A stretch of 64,000 bases of DNA from Neorhizobium galegae (GTDB lineage Bacteria > Pseudomonadota > Alphaproteobacteria > Rhizobiales > Rhizobiaceae). Below the pieces are notes generated by a model. It made no database searches, was not told where the DNA came from, and saw only the letters and a list, made by a program, of their open reading frames with translations. The DNA lies in NCBI RefSeq assembly GCF_017877135.1, contig NZ_JAGIPH010000001.1, positions 1,426,001 to 1,490,000 on the forward strand, given 5' to 3'. Positions 26,935 through 36,119 of the stretch are shown in pieces. The number at the start of each line of letters is the position of its first letter. The stretch's first letter is position 1. The position numbers were made by a program, and so were the translations under genes.

Positions 26935-27741
26935 ATGAGCGGTATCATGCAGGGTAAGCGCGGCCTCATCATGGGGGTCGCGAACAATCACTCCATCGCC
27001 TGGGGTATTTCTAAGGCGCTCGCCGCCCAGGGGGCCGAACTTGCCTTCACCTACCAGGGCGATGCACTGGGGCGGCGCGTGAAGCCGCTTGCCGCCGAAG
27101 TCGGTTCCGATTTCGTGCTTCCCTGCGACGTGGAGGACCTTGCCTCCGTGGATGCCACGTTCGCGGCCATCAAGGAGCGCTGGGGCAAGCTCGACTTTGT
27201 CGTGCACGCCATCGGCTTTTCCGACAAGAACGAGCTGAAGGGCCTCTACGCCGATACCACGCGGGACAATTTCAGCCGCACCATGGTGATCTCCTGCTTC
27301 TCCTTCACCGAGATCGCCAAGCGCGCCGCAGACCTGATGGTCGATGACGGTGCGATGCTGACGCTGACCTATGGCGGCTCCATGCGGGTGATCCCGAACT
27401 ACAACGTGATGGGCGTCGCCAAGGCCGCCCTGGAATCGTCCGTGCGCTATCTGGCGGCCGATTACGGTCCGAAGGGCATCCGCGTCAATGCCATCTCGGC
27501 GGGCCCCGTGCGCACGCTGGCGGGTGCGGGCATTTCGGACGCGCGCGCCATCTACTCGTGGAACCAGAAGAATGCGCCGCTGCGCCGCACCGCGACCATC
27601 GAGGATATCGGTGGCTCGGCGCTTTACCTTCTGTCGGACCTGTCGCGCGGCGTGACCGGCGAGATCCACTATGTGGATGCCGGCTACAACATTACCTCGC
27701 TTCCCTCGCTCGATCGGCTGCGCAACGCCGATTCGGAGTGA
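26935..27741 (+). CDS. fabI: enoyl-ACP reductase (NADH)
   Basis: The 268-residue short-chain dehydrogenase starts at ATG 26935. It reduces trans-2-enoyl-ACP in the last step of each elongation cycle. Motifs: the FabI-type nucleotide loop MGVANNHSIAWGI, the catalytic tyrosine/lysine pair in NYNVMGVAKAALESS (Y-x6-K spacing), and NAISAGPVRTLA. This is the triclosan-target family. It is the last gene of the fabA-fabB-fabI operon and is followed by a strong terminator. Rhizobia often carry a second fabI elsewhere. Confidence 0.95.
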   Translation: MSGIMQGKRGLIMGVANNHSIAWGISKALAAQGAELAFTYQGDALGRRVKPLAAEVGSDFVLPCDVEDLASVDATFAAIKERWGKLDFVVHAIGFSDKNELKGLYADTTRDNFSRTMVISCFSFTEIAKRAADLMVDDGAMLTLTYGGSMRVIPNYNVMGVAKAALESSVRYLAADYGPKGIRVNAISAGPVRTLAGAGISDARAIYSWNQKNAPLRRTATIEDIGGSALYLLSDLSRGVTGEIHYVDAGYNITSLPSLDRLRNADSE

Positions 27742-27763
27742 GCGCTTCGCGCCTCCTGTCATG

Positions 27764-27800
27764 AAAAAGGCCTCCGGATCGTCGATCGGGAGGCCTTTTC
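27764..27800 (+). terminator. rho-independent terminator of the fabABI operon
   Basis: AAAAGGCCTCC (27765-27775) pairs with GGGAGGCCTTTT (from 27788), giving a stem of about 10 base pairs with a 12-base loop and a T-rich tail. It lies 23 bases after the fabI stop. The A-tract on the other side means it could also work for the convergent methyltransferase gene. Confidence 0.85.
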
Positions 27801-27828
27801 TCTTGGTCTTCATGGAAGCTGCGAAGCG

Positions 27829-28845
27829 TCACTTCTTCGCCTGCAGCACCTTGAAGCGGGCATTGCGGCACACTTCGCCGCTTTCCTTGAACTCCGCCGC
27901 CAGGACCGGCTCGTAAGGCAGGCCGCGATTGGCGACCATCAGCAGGCGACCGCCGATGCGAAGCGCAGAGGACGCCGCCTTGATGAAGCTCTGGCCGATT
28001 TCCGGATTGGCCGCATGGCCTTCATGGAAGGGCGGGTTCATGATGACGAGATCGTATTTTTCCTTGATCGGCTCGGCCGTCAGATCCTGCCAGAAGAAGC
28101 GCGTCGAAAGCTGCGGGCAATTGCGGGCAAGGTTCTTGCGGGCGCATTCAAGCGCGCGGTGATCGGCCTCGAACAGGTCGATGCGGTTCACCCGCGGCGA
28201 AGCATCCGCCAGCATCACCGAGAGATAGCCCCAACCGGCGCCGAGATCGGCGGCATTGCCATCGAAATCGCGCGGCAGGCGGCTTGCCAGGAGCTCCGAG
28301 CCGGCATCGGCATGCTCATGCGAAAACGTGCCCGGCAGTGCTTCGAAGCGGGCATCGATGATCGAAACCGGACGGCGAAGGGACGCAAGGGCTGCATCGA
28401 CATCGTCCGGGCGCTGGAACCAGACGACGACACCGTGATATTTCGGCATGGATTCGATGGCAAAGCCCAGGTTGAGCAGTTGCTTGCGCAGCGGCTGGAT
28501 GCCGTCTTCCTTTGAGCCGGCAACGGTGATGATGCCGCCCGGCTTCACGCGAGACAGCGCCTCGGCCATGTTGTTGTCGTTCTCGCCGCGGTGCTTGCCA
28601 CAAAGCACCAGCGCGCCGTCATAGTCCTCGCCTTCCGGCTCCGGCACGATATGGGCGCCAGCGACCGACAGCGGGCAATAGAGCGGCCGCAGCGGCTGGA
28701 CATTGGTAATCGTGGCGCCAAAGCCTTCCGGCAGGCGCGGGCCGCTCTCGGCGGCCAGAAACAGGATGCGGGAGCCTTCGCCGGGCATGGGCAGCGTGCC
28801 GATGGCGAAAGGATGGAACAGCGTTTTCACGGCGTCGCGGATCAT
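27829..28845 (-). CDS. RsmC-like class I SAM-dependent methyltransferase
   Basis: The 338-residue protein has two tandem Rossmann-type halves. The N-terminal half (to about residue 150) is degenerate; the C-terminal half (from about 165) has the SAM motif AADLGAGWGYLS, the acidic residue in DLFEADHRALE and the N6/N2-methyltransferase motif VIMNPPFHEG. This two-domain architecture is that of RsmC (16S rRNA m2G1207) and RlmG. The rRNA substrate is likely, but the exact position is not provable from sequence. The gene is convergent with fabI and shares the region with pnp on the same strand, separated by a terminator. Confidence 0.83.
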   Translation of the reverse strand: MIRDAVKTLFHPFAIGTLPMPGEGSRILFLAAESGPRLPEGFGATITNVQPLRPLYCPLSVAGAHIVPEPEGEDYDGALVLCGKHRGENDNNMAEALSRVKPGGIITVAGSKEDGIQPLRKQLLNLGFAIESMPKYHGVVVWFQRPDDVDAALASLRRPVSIIDARFEALPGTFSHEHADAGSELLASRLPRDFDGNAADLGAGWGYLSVMLADASPRVNRIDLFEADHRALECARKNLARNCPQLSTRFFWQDLTAEPIKEKYDLVIMNPPFHEGHAANPEIGQSFIKAASSALRIGGRLLMVANRGLPYEPVLAAEFKESGEVCRNARFKVLQAKK

Positions 28846-28976
28846 GAAGAGTTTCCGATCTGTGGAGCGTGCGCCAGAGCCTGGCCGACAAACGCTCGAT
28901 CTCTAAGGGTTGGGGCTGTGCTGCTGACCATACGAGTGCTGCAACGGCCCGAAGCGGACCAGGAGGCCCGAATAGG

Positions 28977-29004
28977 AAAAGGGCGCGGAAACTTTTCCGC
29001 GCCC
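28977..29004 (-). terminator. rho-independent terminator of pnp
   Basis: On the minus strand GGGCGCGGAAA pairs with TTTCCGCGCCC (28981-29004), followed by a TTTT run (28980-28977). It lies 26 bases past the pnp stop and separates pnp from the RsmC-like gene. Confidence 0.85.
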
Positions 29005-29029
29005 CAGAAGTCATCCGGATGCGAGCGCC

Positions 29030-31171
29030 TTATTCGGCGGCTTCGCCTTCCTTCTTCTTGTCGGCGGCGATTTCCTGGCCGGTCGTCTGGTCGACAACCT
29101 TCATGGACAGGCGAACCTTGCCGCGCTCGTCAAAGCCCATCAGCTTGACCCAGACCTTCTGGCCTTCCTTGACCACGTCCTGGGTCTTGGCAACGCGATC
29201 TGCCGCCAGCTGCGAGATGTGCACGAGGCCGTCACGGGCGCCGAAGAAGTTGACGAAGGCGCCGAAATCGGCGGTCTTCACAACCGTGCCTTCGTAGATG
29301 GCACCGATTTCCGGCTCGGCCACGATCGAGTGGATCCACTTGCGGGCCGCTTCGATCTCCTTGCCGGAGGAAGAGGCGATCTTGATCGTGCCGTCGTCTT
29401 CGATGTTGATCTTGGCGCCGGTCTTTTCGACGATTTCGCGGATGACCTTGCCGCCCGAACCGATGACTTCGCGGATCTTGTCGACCGGGATGTTCATCAC
29501 TTCGATGCGCGGTGCAAATTCGCCGAGCTGCGAGCGACCTTCGCTGATGGCGTTCGCCATTTCGCCGAGGATGTGCTTGCGGCCGCCCTGTGCCTGGGCG
29601 AGAGCCACCTTCATGATCTCTTCGGTGATACCGGCGATCTTGATGTCCATCTGCAGCGAGGTGATGCCGTCGGCGGTACCTGCAACCTTGAAGTCCATGT
29701 CGCCGAGGTGGTCTTCGTCACCGAGGATGTCGGAGAGAACCGCAAAACGCTCGCCTTCAAGGATGAGGCCCATGGCGATACCGGCCACCGGCTTTGCCAG
29801 CGGAACGCCGGCGTCCATCAGAGCGAGAGAGGTGCCGCAGACGGTTGCCATCGAGGACGAGCCGTTGGACTCGGTGATCTCGGAGACGACGCGCAGCGTG
29901 TAGGGGAACTGTTCCGGCGACGGCAGCATCGGACGAATGGCGCGCCAGGCAAGCTTGCCATGGCCGATTTCGCGGCGGCCCGGGGAGCCCATGCGGCCCG
30001 TTTCACCGACCGAGTAGGGCGGGAAGTTGTAATGCAGAAGGAAGCGTTCCTTGTACATGCCGGTGAGGCTGTCGACATACTGCTCGTCTTCGCCGGTGCC
30101 GAGCGTGGCGACAACGATCGCCTGCGTTTCGCCGCGGGTGAAGAGAGCAGAACCGTGGGTGCGCGGCAGGATGCCGACTTCCGACACGATGGCGCGAACC
30201 GTTTCGAGGTCGCGGCCGTCGATGCGGCTCTTGGTGTCGAGAATGTTCCAGCGAACGATCTTGGCCTGCAGGTGCTTGAAGACGGCGCCGATGACTTCGG
30301 CTGTGTACTTCGGCTCTACGCCTTCGGGGAAGAAGTGAGCCTTCACCTTGGCCTTGACGGCGTCGACGGCAGCGTAACGATCAGCCTTCTGGGTGATCTT
30401 GTAGGCGGCGCGCAGCTCGGTTTCGGCAATCGAGAGCATTTCGGCTTCGAGAGCGGAATGATCTTCCGGCTCGAATTCGCGCGGCTCCTTGGCGGCCACT
30501 TCAGCAAGCTTGATGATCGCGTCGATGACCGGCTGGAAGCCCTTGTGGCCGAACATGACGGCGCCGAGCATGACGTCTTCGTTCAGTTCCTTGGCTTCCG
30601 ATTCCACCATCAGGACGGCGTCCTGCGTGCCGGCAACCACGAGATCGAGAACCGATTCGTCCATCTCGTCGAGATGCGGGTTCAGAACATATTCGCCGTT
30701 GATGTAGCCAACGCGCGCACCACCGACCGGGCCCATGAAAGGAACGCCGGAGAGCGTCAGCGCTGCCGAGGTGGCAACCATGGACAGGATGTCCGGGTTG
30801 TTTTCCAGGTCATGCTGAATGACCGTGACGACAACCTGCGTGTCGTTCTTGTAGCCTTCCGGGAAGAGCGGGCGGATCGGACGGTCGATCAGGCGCGAAA
30901 CCAGCGTTTCGTTTTCCGACGGACGGCCTTCACGCTTGAAATAGCCACCCGGGATCTTGCCGGCGGCATAGGTCTTTTCCTGGTAGTTGACGGTGAGCGG
31001 GAAGAAGTCCTGGCCCGGCTTCGGCGACTTGGCCGAAACAACGGTGGCGAGAACAACGGTTTCGCCGTAGGTGGCGAGAACCGCGCCGTCGGCCTGACGG
31101 GCGATCTTGCCGGTTTCCAGCTTCAGCGGGCGTCCTGCCCACTCGATTTCGACAGTGTGTGTATTGAACAT
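29030..31171 (-). CDS. pnp: polyribonucleotide nucleotidyltransferase (PNPase)
   Basis: The 713-residue 3'-5' phosphorolytic exoribonuclease is a degradosome-type enzyme of RNA decay and sRNA stability. ATG 31171 gives [16 protein letters not shown], the usual start in rhizobia; a frame to 31267 adds 32 unlikely residues. Order: first RNase PH domain with [14 protein letters not shown], linker, second RNase PH domain with [13 protein letters not shown], a KH domain ([16 protein letters not shown]) and a C-terminal S1 domain ([15 protein letters not shown]). It follows rpsO on the minus strand across a 379-base gap with a hairpin, resembling the E. coli rpsO-pnp arrangement, where PNPase autoregulates through its leader. 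Confidence 0.97.
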   Translation of the reverse strand: MFNTHTVEIEWAGRPLKLETGKIARQADGAVLATYGETVVLATVVSAKSPKPGQDFFPLTVNYQEKTYAAGKIPGGYFKREGRPSENETLVSRLIDRPIRPLFPEGYKNDTQVVVTVIQHDLENNPDILSMVATSAALTLSGVPFMGPVGGARVGYINGEYVLNPHLDEMDESVLDLVVAGTQDAVLMVESEAKELNEDVMLGAVMFGHKGFQPVIDAIIKLAEVAAKEPREFEPEDHSALEAEMLSIAETELRAAYKITQKADRYAAVDAVKAKVKAHFFPEGVEPKYTAEVIGAVFKHLQAKIVRWNILDTKSRIDGRDLETVRAIVSEVGILPRTHGSALFTRGETQAIVVATLGTGEDEQYVDSLTGMYKERFLLHYNFPPYSVGETGRMGSPGRREIGHGKLAWRAIRPMLPSPEQFPYTLRVVSEITESNGSSSMATVCGTSLALMDAGVPLAKPVAGIAMGLILEGERFAVLSDILGDEDHLGDMDFKVAGTADGITSLQMDIKIAGITEEIMKVALAQAQGGRKHILGEMANAISEGRSQLGEFAPRIEVMNIPVDKIREVIGSGGKVIREIVEKTGAKINIEDDGTIKIASSSGKEIEAARKWIHSIVAEPEIGAIYEGTVVKTADFGAFVNFFGARDGLVHISQLAADRVAKTQDVVKEGQKVWVKLMGFDERGKVRLSMKVVDQTTGQEIAADKKKEGEAAE

Positions 31172-31285
31172 GCTATGTCCTTCGTAGCGCGGCGGCGCGG
31201 CATCGGCATCCAGGAGGATCCCCAGGCGTCGCGCGGCCTTTGCGCAATGCGACACGATCACGGGCAAGACAACGGGAGGCTTTCA

Positions 31286-31324
31286 GAGGCGTTGCGGCTG
31301 TTCCGCAGCGCTTGGCAATGCCTC
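31286..31324 (-). ncRNA. possible processing/autoregulatory hairpin in the pnp leader
   Basis: GAGGCGTTGC (31286-31295) can pair with GCAATGCCTC (31315-31324) with one wobble, and an inner alternative TGCGG-CTGTT-CCGCA competes. It is about 115 bases before the pnp start in the transcript. In E. coli an RNase III hairpin at this place mediates PNPase autocontrol; function here is inferred from position and structure only. Confidence 0.35.
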
Positions 31325-31510
31325 GCCGGTTAAGGCCTCAAAGGCATCGCCCGCCGGCGCCCGCATTGGGAACGTCAGCGAAAGCATCCGGCAATCCTGC
31401 CCCATGACAGGTCATCGGTTACGTTCGGCGGCCCGGCCATCCGGCCCGCCAGTGCCGTCCGGTATCGAACGGTTCATGCCTTGCCGGGCACATCGGGCCC
31501 GGATCGGAAA

Positions 31511-31540
31511 CCGGCGGACCGTCTGTTCGACGGCCCGCCG
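31511..31540 (-). terminator. hairpin after rpsO, possible attenuating terminator
   Basis: CCGGCGG (31511-31517) pairs with CCGCCGG (31534-31540), with an inner ACCGTC/GACGG arm. The tail on the minus strand is only TTTCC, so termination is likely partial and read-through to pnp is expected. Confidence 0.45.
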
Positions 31541-31550
31541 GAAATCTGTT

Positions 31551-31820
31551 TTAGCGGCGGATGCCGAGACGGGTGATCAGGTTGGTGTAACGAGCCTCGT
31601 CCTGCTTCTTGACGTAGTCGAGAAGCGAGCGGCGGGTCGAAACCATGGTCAGAAGGCCACGACGCGAGTGGTTGTCCTTCTTGTGACCCTTGAAGTGTTC
31701 CGTCAGGTTGGTGATACGCTCGGTCAGGATCGCGACCTGAACTTCCGGCGAACCGGTGTCGCCTTCCTTGGTTGCGTATTCCTTGATGAGGGCGGCCTTG
31801 CGCTCTGCAGTGATCGACAT
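31551..31820 (-). CDS. rpsO: 30S ribosomal protein S15
   Basis: An 89-residue ribosomal protein starting at ATG 31820 after AAAGGAT. It binds 16S rRNA in the platform of the 30S subunit. The whole family sequence is recognisable: [36 protein letters not shown] and the C-terminal RLGIRR. It lies 162 bases after truB in the rbfA-truB-rpsO-pnp series. Confidence 0.98.
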   Translation of the reverse strand: MSITAERKAALIKEYATKEGDTGSPEVQVAILTERITNLTEHFKGHKKDNHSRRGLLTMVSTRRSLLDYVKKQDEARYTNLITRLGIRR

Positions 31821-31982
31821 CGTAAATCCTTTCGATGTGAGGATGGAAGGGGTCGCCATAGGCCGGGATGTCGTCCAGCCTTGGCCATGAAGGCAAGAGA
31901 GCGAAAATGACGCATCTCAATGCTGGCGGTGCCTATAAACCATTCGGCCCGCCTTGGGAAGAGGCATGTAATTGAGGGCTTC

Positions 31983-32912
31983 TCAGCCGAAGACGCGCTT
32001 CGGCCGGAACTCCCCCTCACCGATCTCGCCGATGGCAATCAGCTTGCCGCCGGCAAGGGCCACCGCCTCCGGTTCGGCCACCGGCGCATCGCGCCCGCGC
32101 AGAATGATCGGGTTGCCCATGCGCAGGCGGTGGGCCTGATCGTCGGTGATGCGGATCTGCGGCAGCGCCGACAAGGCCTCGCTGGTATCGACGAGGAAAG
32201 CGTCGAGGGCGGCCAGCCGCTCGTCGCGATCCTCGATGGCTTCAAGCGCGATGAGATCGGCAAGCGGCACCATGGTCTCTTCGGCAAACGGGGCCACATA
32301 AGAGCGGCGAAGCTCGGAGATATGCGCATAGCAGCCGAGGTCGCGACCGAAATCGCGTGCCAGCGACCGCACATAGGTGCCCTTGCCGCATTCCACCTCG
32401 AAGAAGGCGCGGTCGGTTTCTGCCTTCAGCAGCGTCAGGCGAAAAATTTCCACCTCGCGGGCCGGAATGTCCACCACTTCGCCGTCGCGCGCCAGATCAT
32501 AGGCGCGCTCGCCGGCAATCTTGATGGCGGAAAACTGCGGCGGGATCTGGCTGATCGTGCCGGTATAATTCGGCAGGATGGCGCGGATGTCCTCCTCGGA
32601 AGGCCGGTTGTCGGAAGACTGCGTGACCTCGCCCTCCAGGTCGTCGGTCGAACGCTCTTCGCCCCAGGTCACGGTGAATTCGTAGATCTTGCGGCCGTCC
32701 ATGACGTAGGGCACGGTCTTGGTCGCATCGCCCAGCGCAATCGGCAGCATGCCGGACGCGAGCGGATCGAGCGTGCCGGCGTGACCGGCCTTCTGGGCGT
32801 TGAACAGCCACTTGATCTTGCCGACGGCTTCGGTCGAGCCGAAATCCACCGGCTTGTCGAGGATCAGCCAGCCGGAAATCGGCCGGCCCTTGGGTTTGCG
32901 CGGTTTGGACAT
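31983..32912 (-). CDS. truB: tRNA pseudouridine-55 synthase
   Basis: The 309-residue enzyme makes pseudouridine 55 in the T-loop of tRNAs. The N-terminal [15 protein letters not shown] motif and the catalytic aspartate D49 in [14 protein letters not shown] are present, as are [15 protein letters not shown] and [12 protein letters not shown]. The C-terminal PUA-like segment is short. Its start lies six bases after the rbfA stop, so the two are co-transcribed. Confidence 0.97.
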   Translation of the reverse strand: MSKPRKPKGRPISGWLILDKPVDFGSTEAVGKIKWLFNAQKAGHAGTLDPLASGMLPIALGDATKTVPYVMDGRKIYEFTVTWGEERSTDDLEGEVTQSSDNRPSEEDIRAILPNYTGTISQIPPQFSAIKIAGERAYDLARDGEVVDIPAREVEIFRLTLLKAETDRAFFEVECGKGTYVRSLARDFGRDLGCYAHISELRRSYVAPFAEETMVPLADLIALEAIEDRDERLAALDAFLVDTSEALSALPQIRITDDQAHRLRMGNPIILRGRDAPVAEPEAVALAGGKLIAIGEIGEGEFRPKRVFG

Positions 32913-32918
32913 GGGTCT

Positions 32919-33332
32919 CTATTCTTGTTCGTCGGTGCCGGCATCGTGGTCGAGGTCACGGCTGACTTCGGGCGAGCGCAAAAGGGCATCGATCTTCTTG
33001 TAGTTGTCGAAGCTGGTATCATCGCGGAAGCGCACTTCCGGCATGTATTTCATCTGGCGCAACTGGCCGCCGATGCGCCCGCGGATGAACTTGGCATGGC
33101 GGTTGAGGGCGTCGATGATCTTTTCATGATCGGCGACGCCGAGCGGCGTCACATAGGCCGTCGCCAGCTTCAGGTCCGTCGACATGCGCACTTCCGAAAT
33201 AGAGATCACCGTCTTCTCGATGAGGTCGTCGCGCACTTCGCCACGCTGGAGAACCTGGGTGATGGCGGCGCGGACCTGCTCGCCAACGCGCAGCATCCGC
33301 TGCGACGGGGCGGAAGATGTAGGTTTGCTCAT
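32919..33332 (-). CDS. rbfA: ribosome-binding factor A
   Basis: The 137-residue cold-shock ribosome maturation factor binds the 30S subunit near the 5' helix of 16S rRNA. The KH-like fold is visible through [42 protein letters not shown] and [20 protein letters not shown] glutamate/aspartate-rich tail ends the protein. infB, which precedes rbfA in many bacteria, is not adjacent: the next gene upstream is the divergent DUF475 gene. Confidence 0.96.
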   Translation of the reverse strand: MSKPTSSAPSQRMLRVGEQVRAAITQVLQRGEVRDDLIEKTVISISEVRMSTDLKLATAYVTPLGVADHEKIIDALNRHAKFIRGRIGGQLRQMKYMPEVRFRDDTSFDNYKKIDALLRSPEVSRDLDHDAGTDEQE

Positions 33333-33753
33333 GGTTGTTTTTCTTTCCTTCGGGCCGTTTCATCACGCGCATCCTAGCAGAAACGCGGTGAAATGGCGCG
33401 GGCAGGCGTGCTCCATGCCTTGCGAATGCCAAAAGGTCAAGGCAAGGCGGCAAGTGCGAGCCCTGCCGGAGTGCTGACAAGCCCCTTAAGCGCGATGATT
33501 AGGCTCTTGACGTTTGGCGGGATTTGACCACTTCTAGGTCTGTCTCCCCACGCGCAGACTGCCTGGGGACGGAACACTGGTGCCGGGCCCCTCTGGCGAG
33601 AGTTTTACGGCGCTCTCGCGATGTCGGTACCGCCTGCAAGCAAGCCGGCGGATTGAACCCCATGAAATCTCTCAACATCCGAATTCCGGATGCCGCTCCT
33701 TGCGCGCATCCGCGTTTTGCTTTTGCGCACGCTCTCCATGCAGAGGTGCGCAC
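33333..33753 (+). other. long structured leader between rbfA and the DUF475/TerC-type gene
   Basis: These 421 bases hold no recognised gene. On the plus strand three hairpins follow one another: TCCCCA/TGGGGA (about 33544-33569), a perfect GCGAGAG/CTCTCGC (33596-33619) and CCGCC/GGCGG (33630-33651). A TTGACG at about 33508 could be a -35 element. TerC-family genes in other bacteria often have Mn2+-sensing yybP-ykoY leaders; the conserved 5' GGGGAGUA of that class was not found, so the identity of this leader is open. Confidence 0.45.
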
Positions 33754-33757
33754 ATGA
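33662..33757 (+). CDS. possible leader peptide coupled to the DUF475 gene
   Basis: A 31-residue frame (starting MKSLNIRIPDAAPCAHP) ends with TGA at 33755-33757, which overlaps the ATG of the DUF475 gene in the ATGA manner. A weak GGCGGA lies nine bases before its ATG. The close overlap suggests translational coupling, but frames of this length arise by chance in high-GC DNA. Confidence 0.25.
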   Translation: MKSLNIRIPDAAPCAHPRFAFAHALHAEVRT

Positions 33758-34839
33758 ACAAGCCCCAAAGCTCCACCCTCGGTTACTTCCGCTGGGCCTT
33801 CATTGTCACCGTCATCGGCCTTATCCTCGGCGGCGTTCTCGGCTGGCAGTCGAGCGGCACGATCAGCGGCATGCTGACCGTGTTTTTCATCTGTGCGGTC
33901 CTCGCCGTGCTGGAAATCTCGCTGTCCTTCGACAATGCCATCGTCAACGCCAACAAGCTGAAGGACATGACGCCGGTCTGGCAGCAGCGGTTCCTCACCT
34001 GGGGCATCCTGATTGCCGTCTTCGGCATGCGCATCGTCTTCCCGCTGTTGATCGTCGTCATCGCCGCCGGCATCGGCCCGATCGATGCGATCATTCTGGC
34101 GGCAGCCAAGCCGGAAGAATATGCCCGCATCATGAACGATGCGCATCTGCCGATCGCAGCCTTCGGCGGCACCTTCCTGATGATGGTCGGCCTCACCTTC
34201 TTCTTCAACCATGAGAAGGACGTGCACTGGATCGAGGTGCTGGAAAGCCGCGTTGCGCGCTTTTCCTCCATCAAGGGCATCGAGATCGCTTTCGTGCTCC
34301 TGCTGATCATGCTGTTCTCGCAGCTTCTGCCGGAAGCAGACGCCTCGACCTTCGTGCATTCGGCAGTCTACGGGCTCCTCACCTTCCTTCTCGTGGAAGT
34401 TCTGGGCGGTGTGCTGGATGCCTCGCAGAAAACCATGAGCGAAGCGGCAAAGGGTGGTCTCGGCGCCTTCATCTATCTGGAAGTGCTCGATGCCAGCTTC
34501 TCCTTCGACGGCGTGATCGGCGCCTTTGCGCTGACGCAGAACCTCTTCATCATCGCCATCGGCCTTGGCATCGGCGCCATGTATGTGCGCTCGATGACCA
34601 TCATGCTGGTGGAAAAGGGCACGCTTGCCGAATACCGCTATCTGGAGCACGGCGCCTTCTATGCCATCCTGATCCTCTCGGTCATCATGTATATCCAGAC
34701 GCTGTTCCACATTCCGGAGGTCATCACCGGGCTTGGCGGGGCGGGGCTGATCGGCCTCTCGCTCTGGTCCTCCATCCGCTACAACCGCCGCGAGCGGGAA
34801 CGCGACGGGGATGTGCAGTTGAGCAGCAGCCACGTTTGA
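33754..34839 (+). CDS. DUF475 family integral membrane protein (TerC superfamily)
   Basis: The 361-residue protein starts at ATG 33754, seven bases after GAGGT. About nine hydrophobic helices are visible. Two repeated acidic membrane motifs are diagnostic: ISLSFDNAIVNANKL near residue 50 and ASFSFDGVIGAFALTQ near residue 248; these aspartates in membrane helices could bind a metal ion. TerC-superfamily members are linked to tellurite resistance and to Mn2+ or other metal export. The specific substrate is not known. A strong terminator follows. Confidence 0.87.
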   Translation: MNKPQSSTLGYFRWAFIVTVIGLILGGVLGWQSSGTISGMLTVFFICAVLAVLEISLSFDNAIVNANKLKDMTPVWQQRFLTWGILIAVFGMRIVFPLLIVVIAAGIGPIDAIILAAAKPEEYARIMNDAHLPIAAFGGTFLMMVGLTFFFNHEKDVHWIEVLESRVARFSSIKGIEIAFVLLLIMLFSQLLPEADASTFVHSAVYGLLTFLLVEVLGGVLDASQKTMSEAAKGGLGAFIYLEVLDASFSFDGVIGAFALTQNLFIIAIGLGIGAMYVRSMTIMLVEKGTLAEYRYLEHGAFYAILILSVIMYIQTLFHIPEVITGLGGAGLIGLSLWSSIRYNRRERERDGDVQLSSSHV

Positions 34840-34864
34840 CGCACACTGCAGCAATGAGAGTAAC

Positions 34865-34892
34865 GACAGGCCCTTCGGGGCCTGTCCTGTTT
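34865..34892 (+). terminator. rho-independent terminator after the DUF475 gene
   Basis: GACAGGCCC (34865-34873) and GGGCCTGTC (34878-34886) form a perfect nine-base-pair stem with a TTCG tetraloop, followed by CTGTTTC. It separates the DUF475 gene from the dehydrogenase gene. Confidence 0.8.
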
Positions 34893-34909
34893 CAGGGAGG
34901 AGACACATC

Positions 34910-36004
34910 ATGACCAAGCCCCAATCCGCCGCCGTGATCCTTGCGCAGCTCGAGGCGATGGCAGACTATAGCCGCGCCGTTCTCAGCGCCGCAGGCGCCG
35001 ACGCGGCAACCGCCGAGGCGGCCACCCGCGCCATGCTGCATGCCTCGCGTCTTGGCGTCGACAGCCACGGCATCCGGCTTCTGGACCATTATGTCACCGT
35101 GATCGAACATGGCCGCGTCAACGGCTGCCCCGACATGCGCTTTTCCGGCGAAGGCGGGGCCGTTGCCGTCCTCGATGCCGACAATGCCCATGGCGCGCGC
35201 GCCACCTATCACGCCATGGACAAGGCAACCGCGCTTGCCGACCGCTTTGGCATCGGTGCCGTCTCCATCCGCAACAGTTCGCACTTCGGTGCAGCGGGAG
35301 CCTATGCGCTCGAGGCCGCCGAGCGCGGCTTCATCGGGCTTGCCGTCTGCAATTCCGACAGTTTCGTGCGCCTGCATGATGGCGCCATGCGCTTTCACGG
35401 CACCAATCCGATTGCCTTTGGCGTGCCGGTAGCAGGAACAGAACCGTGGCTTCTCGACATGGCGACCAGCGCCATTCCCTATAACCGGGTCAAGCTTTAC
35501 GAGAGCCTTGGCGTCTCGCTCCCCGACGGCGTTGCCTCGGATGCGCAAGGCCATGATACGATCGAGCCGCGCAAAGCCGACATGCTGGCGCCGCTCGGCG
35601 GAGCCTTCGGCTTCAAGGGAGCAGCCCTTGCCGGTCTCGTCGAGATCCTGAGTGCCGTGCTCTCCGGCATGAAACTCAGCTTCGACATCCTGCCGATGGG
35701 CGGGCCGGATTTGTCGACGCCGCGGGGGCTCGGCGCCTTCGTGCTGGCGCTCAAACCCACCGCCTTTCTCGACGAAGCGACCTTCGACGCCGGCATGACG
35801 CATTACCTGAAGAGCCTTCGCCAGTCGCCTGTCCGCGCCGATGCGGGTGCCGAAACGCATGTGATGGCGCCCGGCGACCGTGAATGGCAGGTGGCCGAGG
35901 CGCGCGAGCGGGACGGGATACCGCTCGATCCGGCGACGCAGGAGGCATTTCGCCGCTTTGCCGTCGCCTATGGCATTGCGCTGCCGTTTGCCAATCAGGC
36001 GTGA
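34910..36004 (+). CDS. Ldh family oxidoreductase (malate/L-lactate dehydrogenase type)
   Basis: A 364-residue NAD(P)H-dependent dehydrogenase of the MDH2/LDH2 fold (unrelated to classical MDH). Motifs: ASRLGVDSHGIRLLDHY with the catalytic histidine, RNSSHFGAAGAYALEAAERG, FHGTNPIAFGVP and LLDMATSAIPYNRVKLYE. The family includes ureidoglycolate, sulfolactate, malate and 2-oxo acid reductases, and substrate cannot be told from these motifs. GGGAGGAGACACATC before ATG 34910 is a good ribosome binding site. It is separated from both neighbours by gaps and is probably a single-gene unit. Confidence 0.85.
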   Translation: MTKPQSAAVILAQLEAMADYSRAVLSAAGADAATAEAATRAMLHASRLGVDSHGIRLLDHYVTVIEHGRVNGCPDMRFSGEGGAVAVLDADNAHGARATYHAMDKATALADRFGIGAVSIRNSSHFGAAGAYALEAAERGFIGLAVCNSDSFVRLHDGAMRFHGTNPIAFGVPVAGTEPWLLDMATSAIPYNRVKLYESLGVSLPDGVASDAQGHDTIEPRKADMLAPLGGAFGFKGAALAGLVEILSAVLSGMKLSFDILPMGGPDLSTPRGLGAFVLALKPTAFLDEATFDAGMTHYLKSLRQSPVRADAGAETHVMAPGDREWQVAEARERDGIPLDPATQEAFRRFAVAYGIALPFANQA

Positions 36005-36119
36005 GCGCCCCTCCCTCGCTCGGACACCAAAACATGACTTTAATTTGAAGGTATAAGGCGCTATCCCTGCGACACACACTGCGGCTGATGCCGCAACGCG
36101 CGTTGAAAGGATTTTCCGC

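Larger units (their letters stand above)
31172..31550 (-). other. rpsO-pnp intergenic leader region
   Basis: The 379 bases between the rpsO stop and the pnp start contain no convincing gene. Next to rpsO is a GC-rich hairpin (31511-31540); closer to pnp is a long stem-loop (31286-31324). The overlapping frames on both strands have no family similarity. Confidence 0.6.

Noticed and set aside
29219..31333. 704-codon plus-strand frame opposite pnp
   Set aside because: PNPase on the other strand is unmistakable; the plus-strand translation has shadow composition and no motif.
33500..33660. yybP-ykoY manganese riboswitch before the TerC-type gene
   Set aside because: The conserved 5' GGGGAGUA and paired loop sequences could not be found by eye; only an unclassified structured leader is claimed.
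33524..33757. 77-codon frame starting at 33524 before the DUF475 gene
   Set aside because: The first 46 codons cover the hairpins of the leader, with no ribosome binding site. Only the shorter frame from 33662 was kept, with low confidence.
36005..36119. Iron-responsive box before the siderophore-interacting gene
   Set aside because: No acceptable Fur, RirA or Irr consensus; the GCGGCTGATGCCGC palindrome does not match any of them.
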